A stretch of 64,000 bases of DNA from RPQJ01 sp963706535 (GTDB taxonomy: Bacteria; Pseudomonadota; Gammaproteobacteria; Steroidobacterales; Steroidobacteraceae). The stretch is from positions 186,001 through 250,000 of the forward strand of contig CAVPMU010000003.1 of the NCBI GenBank assembly GCA_963706535.1. The letters run 5' to 3'. Position numbers and translations under genes: made by a program. Below, in pieces: positions 60,805 to 64,000 of the stretch (its first letter is position 1; every line of letters starts with the position of its first letter). The notes under the pieces were generated by a model that saw only the letters and a list, made by a program, of their open reading frames with translations, was not told the origin of the DNA and searched no databases.

Positions 60805-61570
60805 CGACCGGGCTGGGCAAGGCAGCGATGGAGGTCCGTGTCTGCGCAACCGCAGGATCACACGCTTCGGCCTGCGCCTCGAGGGGCTGCAGTCGCCTGC
60901 CGGGGATATCCGTAGCAAGCGCCGCAAGCAGAACATGCAGATCAACCCGGGCCTGGCGCGGATCGCCTTCCAGTTCACGACGGCAGGCCGTGAGGTCCGC
61001 CACGCAACTGACTGAGACGCCCGGGTTGACGAACGCCAGGTCGTGGCCCGCCTTCCTGCAGCGGGCAGCCATGCGGCTCGATGCAGTCACGCGACTGGAC
61101 TGCAGATCGTCGATGGTCGGCCAGCCTCGAGCCGTGCCGAGCAACGCGATCCGGCCGTCCGGAGTCGCACCGATCACGCTCGAGCGCCTCGCGAGTGCAG
61201 CAGCGGCCATAGCGAGACAGACCGCGTTCATGGCCGGCGCGTCGGTGCCGAGAAAGATCAAGCGTTCGTCGCCGCGGACGCGCAGCATAGAGTCGAGCGC
61301 CATGAGCCTGCGTCCGAAGGAGCCCGCAGGCTGGACGAGGACCTCGGCCTCGTGGCCAATCGCCTGCTCTGCCCACGCGACGTCGCCAGCTTCCACGGCG
61401 AGCAATCGCCGACCCGGCCAGGACAGCAGGTCCTCCAGCGCGCAATGAAGCACACCGTGCTCGATCAGGCACGCGAGCCGTGAGCCGATGGCTGACGCGA
61501 GCCGGGATCGACTCGACCCGTGACGAGGCGGGGCGCACATCAGGATCAACGCGGTCTTGGCCTGCGGCAT
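60800..61570 (-). CDS. DUF2064 (TIGR04282-like) glycosyltransferase-family protein
   Basis: 256 residues related to DUF2064 proteins, a GT-A nucleotide-sugar transferase-like family. Segments are KTALILMCAPPRHGSSRSRL, LLAVEAGDVAWAEQAIG, GSFGRRLMALDSMLRV, the DxD-like LIFLGTDAPAMNAVCL and VIGATPDGRIALLGTARGWP. Family members occur near radical-SAM arsenosugar-type genes, but none is here, so the substrate is unknown. ATG 61570 is preferred because GGGAGAG lies upstream; GTG 61597 is an alternative. It precedes the ECF sigma gene on the same strand. Confidence 0.75.
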   Translation of the reverse strand: MPQAKTALILMCAPPRHGSSRSRLASAIGSRLACLIEHGVLHCALEDLLSWPGRRLLAVEAGDVAWAEQAIGHEAEVLVQPAGSFGRRLMALDSMLRVRGDERLIFLGTDAPAMNAVCLAMAAAALARRSSVIGATPDGRIALLGTARGWPTIDDLQSSRVTASSRMAARCRKAGHDLAFVNPGVSVSCVADLTACRRELEGDPRQARVDLHVLLAALATDIPGRRLQPLEAQAEACDPAVAQTRTSIAALPSPVV

Positions 61571-61714
61571 CACCATCTCTCCCGATTCCTGCACCAACGG
61601 CAGGGGCCTCTGGTGCGTTCGCGTGGGTGCAGTCGAGGATGCCGGTAGGGGGGACCGATCTCGGATGGAGCAGCTCCCACGCGACGCATTCCAAAAAATG
61701 GCTCTCTCGAGGAG

Positions 61715-61744
61715 GTTGACCCGCGCGACCGATGATTTATTCCC
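61715..61744 (-). promoter_or_regulatory. Weaker ECF-like motif upstream of the DUF2064 gene
   Basis: GGGAATAAAT (61744-61735), 12 nt, GGGTCAAC (61722-61715): 7 of 10 and 6 of 8 matches to the buf promoter blocks at the same spacing, about 145 bp upstream of ATG 61570. The 61571-61801 stretch otherwise holds nothing I recognise. Confidence 0.35.
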
Positions 61745-61801
61745 TTGTCGACGACTGAATCACTCCGATGCATCGTCGCGCATGACACGACGCACGATCG
61801 C

Positions 61802-62653
61802 TCAACCGCGGGCACCCGAGACGTACGCTGCAGTCAGGTCGTGTCGAGGAGACTCGAACAACGCCTGGCATCGCCCGAACTCGATCAACTGCCCGACGCG
61901 TTCCTTCATCCAGAAGAAGGCCGCGTAATTTGCGATGCGACGGGCCTGCGCTAGGTTATGGGTCACGATGACGATCGTGTAGCGCCCGCGCAGTCTGCGG
62001 ATCAGGTCTTCGACCACACCCGAGGCAATCGGGTCGAGCGCACTGCACGGTTCGTCCATGAGCAGGACCTCGGGCTCGAGCACCAGCGCCCGGGCGATGC
62101 AGAGCCGCTGCTGCTGGCCGCCGGACAGCGCGAGGGCCGGTGAGTCCAGTCGGTCATGGACTTCGTCCCAGAGACCGACGTCGCGCAACGCCGAGTCTAT
62201 GCGCCGATCCAGTTCCGCGCGACCACGCACGCCGTGCTCGCGCAGCGGCAGTTCGAGGTTGCGTCGGATAGAGAGCGGAAACGGATTCGGCCGCTGGAAG
62301 ATCATGCCGATGCGCCGCCGCAGCGCCATGACGTCAAGCCCGGCCTGCAGCACGTCGGTGTCGCCGAGGCGGGTGCTGCCACTCACCATGGCACCGGGGA
62401 TCATGTCCGTCAGGCGATTCAGGGACGAGAGCAGGCTGGTCTTGCCACAGCCCGAGGGGCCGATCAGCGCCGTGATGCAACCCTTGTAAATGTCGAGCGA
62501 GACGCCGTCGAGCACCGTCTCCCGGCCGTAAGTGACCGACAGGTTGCGGATGCGGAGCAGCGGTTGTGGATCGCAGCACGGCGGCCCCTGTTCGAGCGTG
62601 CCGAGCGTATAGGGCACGTGCAAGGCACCGGCATTGACATCGAAGTGGCTCAT
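61802..62653 (-). CDS. pstB: Phosphate ABC transporter ATP-binding protein
   Basis: 283-residue ABC ATPase. Walker A LIGPSGCGKTSLLSSLNRLT, Q-loop IGMIFQRPNPFPLSIRRNL, signature LSGGQQQRLCIARAL, Walker B VLLMDEPCSALDPIASGVVE, H-loop IVIVTHNLAQARRIANYAAF. The IFQRPNPFP and CSALDPIA strings are diagnostic for PstB. ATG 62653 overlaps the pstA stop codon. No phoU follows; the next gene is the DUF2064 gene after 230 bp. Confidence 0.96.
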   Translation of the reverse strand: MSHFDVNAGALHVPYTLGTLEQGPPCCDPQPLLRIRNLSVTYGRETVLDGVSLDIYKGCITALIGPSGCGKTSLLSSLNRLTDMIPGAMVSGSTRLGDTDVLQAGLDVMALRRRIGMIFQRPNPFPLSIRRNLELPLREHGVRGRAELDRRIDSALRDVGLWDEVHDRLDSPALALSGGQQQRLCIARALVLEPEVLLMDEPCSALDPIASGVVEDLIRRLRGRYTIVIVTHNLAQARRIANYAAFFWMKERVGQLIEFGRCQALFESPRHDLTAAYVSGARG

Positions 62654-63495
62654 GCGTTCGAGACCCTCCGTGACACCCAGCGATCGCTGAGCCACAGGGC
62701 CAGTGCATTGACCGCCAGGATCACCGCGATCAGTACGACGGCCGAGGCATACGCCGACGCGTCGCCGCCCGTCACGTTCATGGAAAGGTCGAAGATGTGC
62801 ACGGCCAGCGCACGACCGGAATCCAGCAGCGATCCCGGCATCCGGTCCACGTAGCCGCTGGTGAAGATGAGCGCCGCCGTTTCCGCCGTGGCGCGGCCGA
62901 TGCCGAGCAGCAGTCCCGCGCTGATTGCAGGCGCGGCCGCCGGCAGCAGGATGCGGAACACCGCGCCGGTGCGCGTCATGCCAAGTGCGGCTGCGCCGCG
63001 GCGCCAGTCGTCGCTCACGGCCGACAGTCCGGCTTCGCTGGTGCTCACCAGGATCGGCAGGATCATGCAGGCCAGGGTCAGGCCGCCGGAGAGGATCGAG
63101 AATCCCAGGCCGAGGTACAGGCTGAAGAAAGCATAGCCGAACAGTCCGAAGACGATCGAAGGCACGCCCGCCAGCACATCGAAGCTGGTCCTCAGCGTCA
63201 CGGCGAGGCGACTGCCGCGACCGGCGTATTCGGCGAGCCAGACGGCCGCCGCGAGACCGACCGGCAGCGCGACCAGCATCGCTACGGCCAGAATCAGCAC
63301 GGTCGAGACGAGAATCGGGCCGACGCCGCCCGCGCGACCCGCGTCGTCGGGCGCCGCCAGCAGGAACGACGGCGACAGTCGCGACGCTCCGTGCCAGAGC
63401 ACATCCCCGAGCATCCAGAGCATGGCCGCGAGCACCAGGGCGGCGGATCCAGCGACGCCGAACGTGAATGCACGGTCCAGCAGGCGGCTACGCAT
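62650..63495 (-). CDS. pstA: Phosphate ABC transporter permease PstA
   Basis: 281 residues with six membrane helices and the permease EAA-type loop (LSAVSDDWRRGAAALGMTRT). Typical PstA segments are PVGLAAAVWLAEYAGRGSRL, FDVLAGVPSIVFGLFGYAFF and GIGRATAETAALIFTSGYVD. It forms the membrane channel with PstC. Overlaps pstC by 8 nt and pstB by 4 nt. Confidence 0.96.
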   Translation of the reverse strand: MRSRLLDRAFTFGVAGSAALVLAAMLWMLGDVLWHGASRLSPSFLLAAPDDAGRAGGVGPILVSTVLILAVAMLVALPVGLAAAVWLAEYAGRGSRLAVTLRTSFDVLAGVPSIVFGLFGYAFFSLYLGLGFSILSGGLTLACMILPILVSTSEAGLSAVSDDWRRGAAALGMTRTGAVFRILLPAAAPAISAGLLLGIGRATAETAALIFTSGYVDRMPGSLLDSGRALAVHIFDLSMNVTGGDASAYASAVVLIAVILAVNALALWLSDRWVSRRVSNA

Positions 63496-64000
63496 GGCGT
63501 CCCCACCGGCCGACCGCGACGCTGAGCAGCGACAGCAACAGTACGAGACTCATCAGCAGCAGGCCGGAAGCAAACAGTCCGGAGCGATGCACGTCGGTCG
63601 CGTAGGCCATCTCGAGCGCGATGTTGGCGGTGAGCACGCGGACGGAATCGAACAGCGACGACGGAACCTGCACGACGTTGCCAGCCACCATGAGGACGGC
63701 CATGGTCTCGCCGATGGCCCGCCCCAGCGCGAGCAGCACTCCGGCGAGAATTCCGCCGCGCGCCGCGGGCAACGCTACACCCACGATGACGGCGCGGCGC
63801 GACAGCCCGAGCGCTTCGGCTCCACGCAGCCACGCGGGTGCAACTGCCGCCAGCGCCGATCCGGCCGTCAACGCGACGGTCGGCAGGATCATCAGGGCGA
63901 GGATCAGCGTGGCGGCCAGCAGGCTGGCACCTGGCGGCCGCCAGAGTGCGATGAGCGGCACCAGCTCGGTGAGTCCCCACAATCCGAAGACGACGGAGGG
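63488..64000 (-). CDS. pstC: Phosphate ABC transporter permease PstC (partial, cut by window edge)
   Basis: C-terminal 170 codons; the frame is open to the end of the window and begins PSVVFGLWGLTELVPLIA, the PstC permease signature. Further parts: ILALMILPTVALTAGSALAA, LGLSRRAVIVGVALPAARGG, LALGRAIGETMAVLMVAGN. The N-terminal half and any pstS lie beyond 64000. Confidence 0.95.
   Translation of the reverse strand, partial: PSVVFGLWGLTELVPLIALWRPPGASLLAATLILALMILPTVALTAGSALAAVAPAWLRGAEALGLSRRAVIVGVALPAARGGILAGVLLALGRAIGETMAVLMVAGNVVQVPSSLFDSVRVLTANIALEMAYATDVHRSGLFASGLLLMSLVLLLSLLSVAVGRWGRHA

Overview
The window is a high-GC (roughly two thirds G+C) gammaproteobacterial chromosome segment. 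The syntenic run serS-rarA-vanZ-lolA-ftsK // trxB-(PF04339)-aat-infA // clpA-clpS, the rpsP-rimM-trmD-rplS operon beside ffh, and a type II secretion operon in gspC-D-E-F order point to a lineage near Xanthomonadales / Nevskiales / Steroidobacterales. The species cannot be fixed from the sequence alone.

Layout. (1) 1-11,092 is accessory DNA: a universal stress protein, decayed conjugation-type genes, a RelE/HigB-like toxin with an XRE antitoxin, a truncated IS1380-type transposase that cuts a CHC2/Toprim primase, a second regulator-antitoxin-MazF block, and a Sec-exported Rhs polymorphic toxin. The Rhs gene is followed by a SUKH immunity gene and then an orphan toxin tip with its own putative immunity gene. 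A 24-bp piece of tRNA-Ser 3' end at 1398-1421 repeats, in the same orientation, the 3' end of the intact tRNA-Ser(UGA) at 11,093-11,182, so this is probably an old tRNA-targeted island that has lost its integrase. (2) 11,237-50,962 is mostly core: tRNA charging, DNA repair, lipoprotein trafficking, FtsK, thioredoxin reductase, N-end rule functions (aat, clpS, clpA), T2SS, threonine catabolism (kbl-tdh), the S16/L19 operon, SRP, RadA and a Ser/Thr kinase-PP2C phosphatase-FHA operon. A striking insert is a fused aminotransferase / archaeal-type PEP carboxylase gene carrying a frameshift. Intergenic heptamer arrays (TATCCCC)n and (GCGGTTG)n sit directly after stop codons at three places. (3) 51,229-61,744 is a metal/oxidative-stress block: two complete bufferin-type (MNIO RiPP metallophore) operons placed back to back, bufA1-B-C-DoxX on the minus strand and bufA2-B-C on the plus strand. 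A DUF3379 anti-sigma-like gene and an AhpD-like gene lie between them; a patatin lipoprotein, a DUF3179 protein, an ECF sigma factor and a DUF2064 protein follow. Both precursor genes are preceded by the same ECF-type promoter, TGTAAGAAAT-N12-(C/G)GGTCTAA. (4) 61,802-64,000 is a phosphate ABC transporter, pstC (cut by the window edge)-pstA-pstB.

How they work together. The buf region looks like one stress regulon: the ECF factor, restrained by a DUF3379 anti-sigma factor, would switch on secreted, post-translationally modified cysteine-rich peptides. The DUF692 enzymes (with their DUF2063 partners) would modify the cysteines, and DoxX and AhpD-like proteins would support redox or metal homeostasis. 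This regulatory model is inference from gene content and the shared promoter motif.
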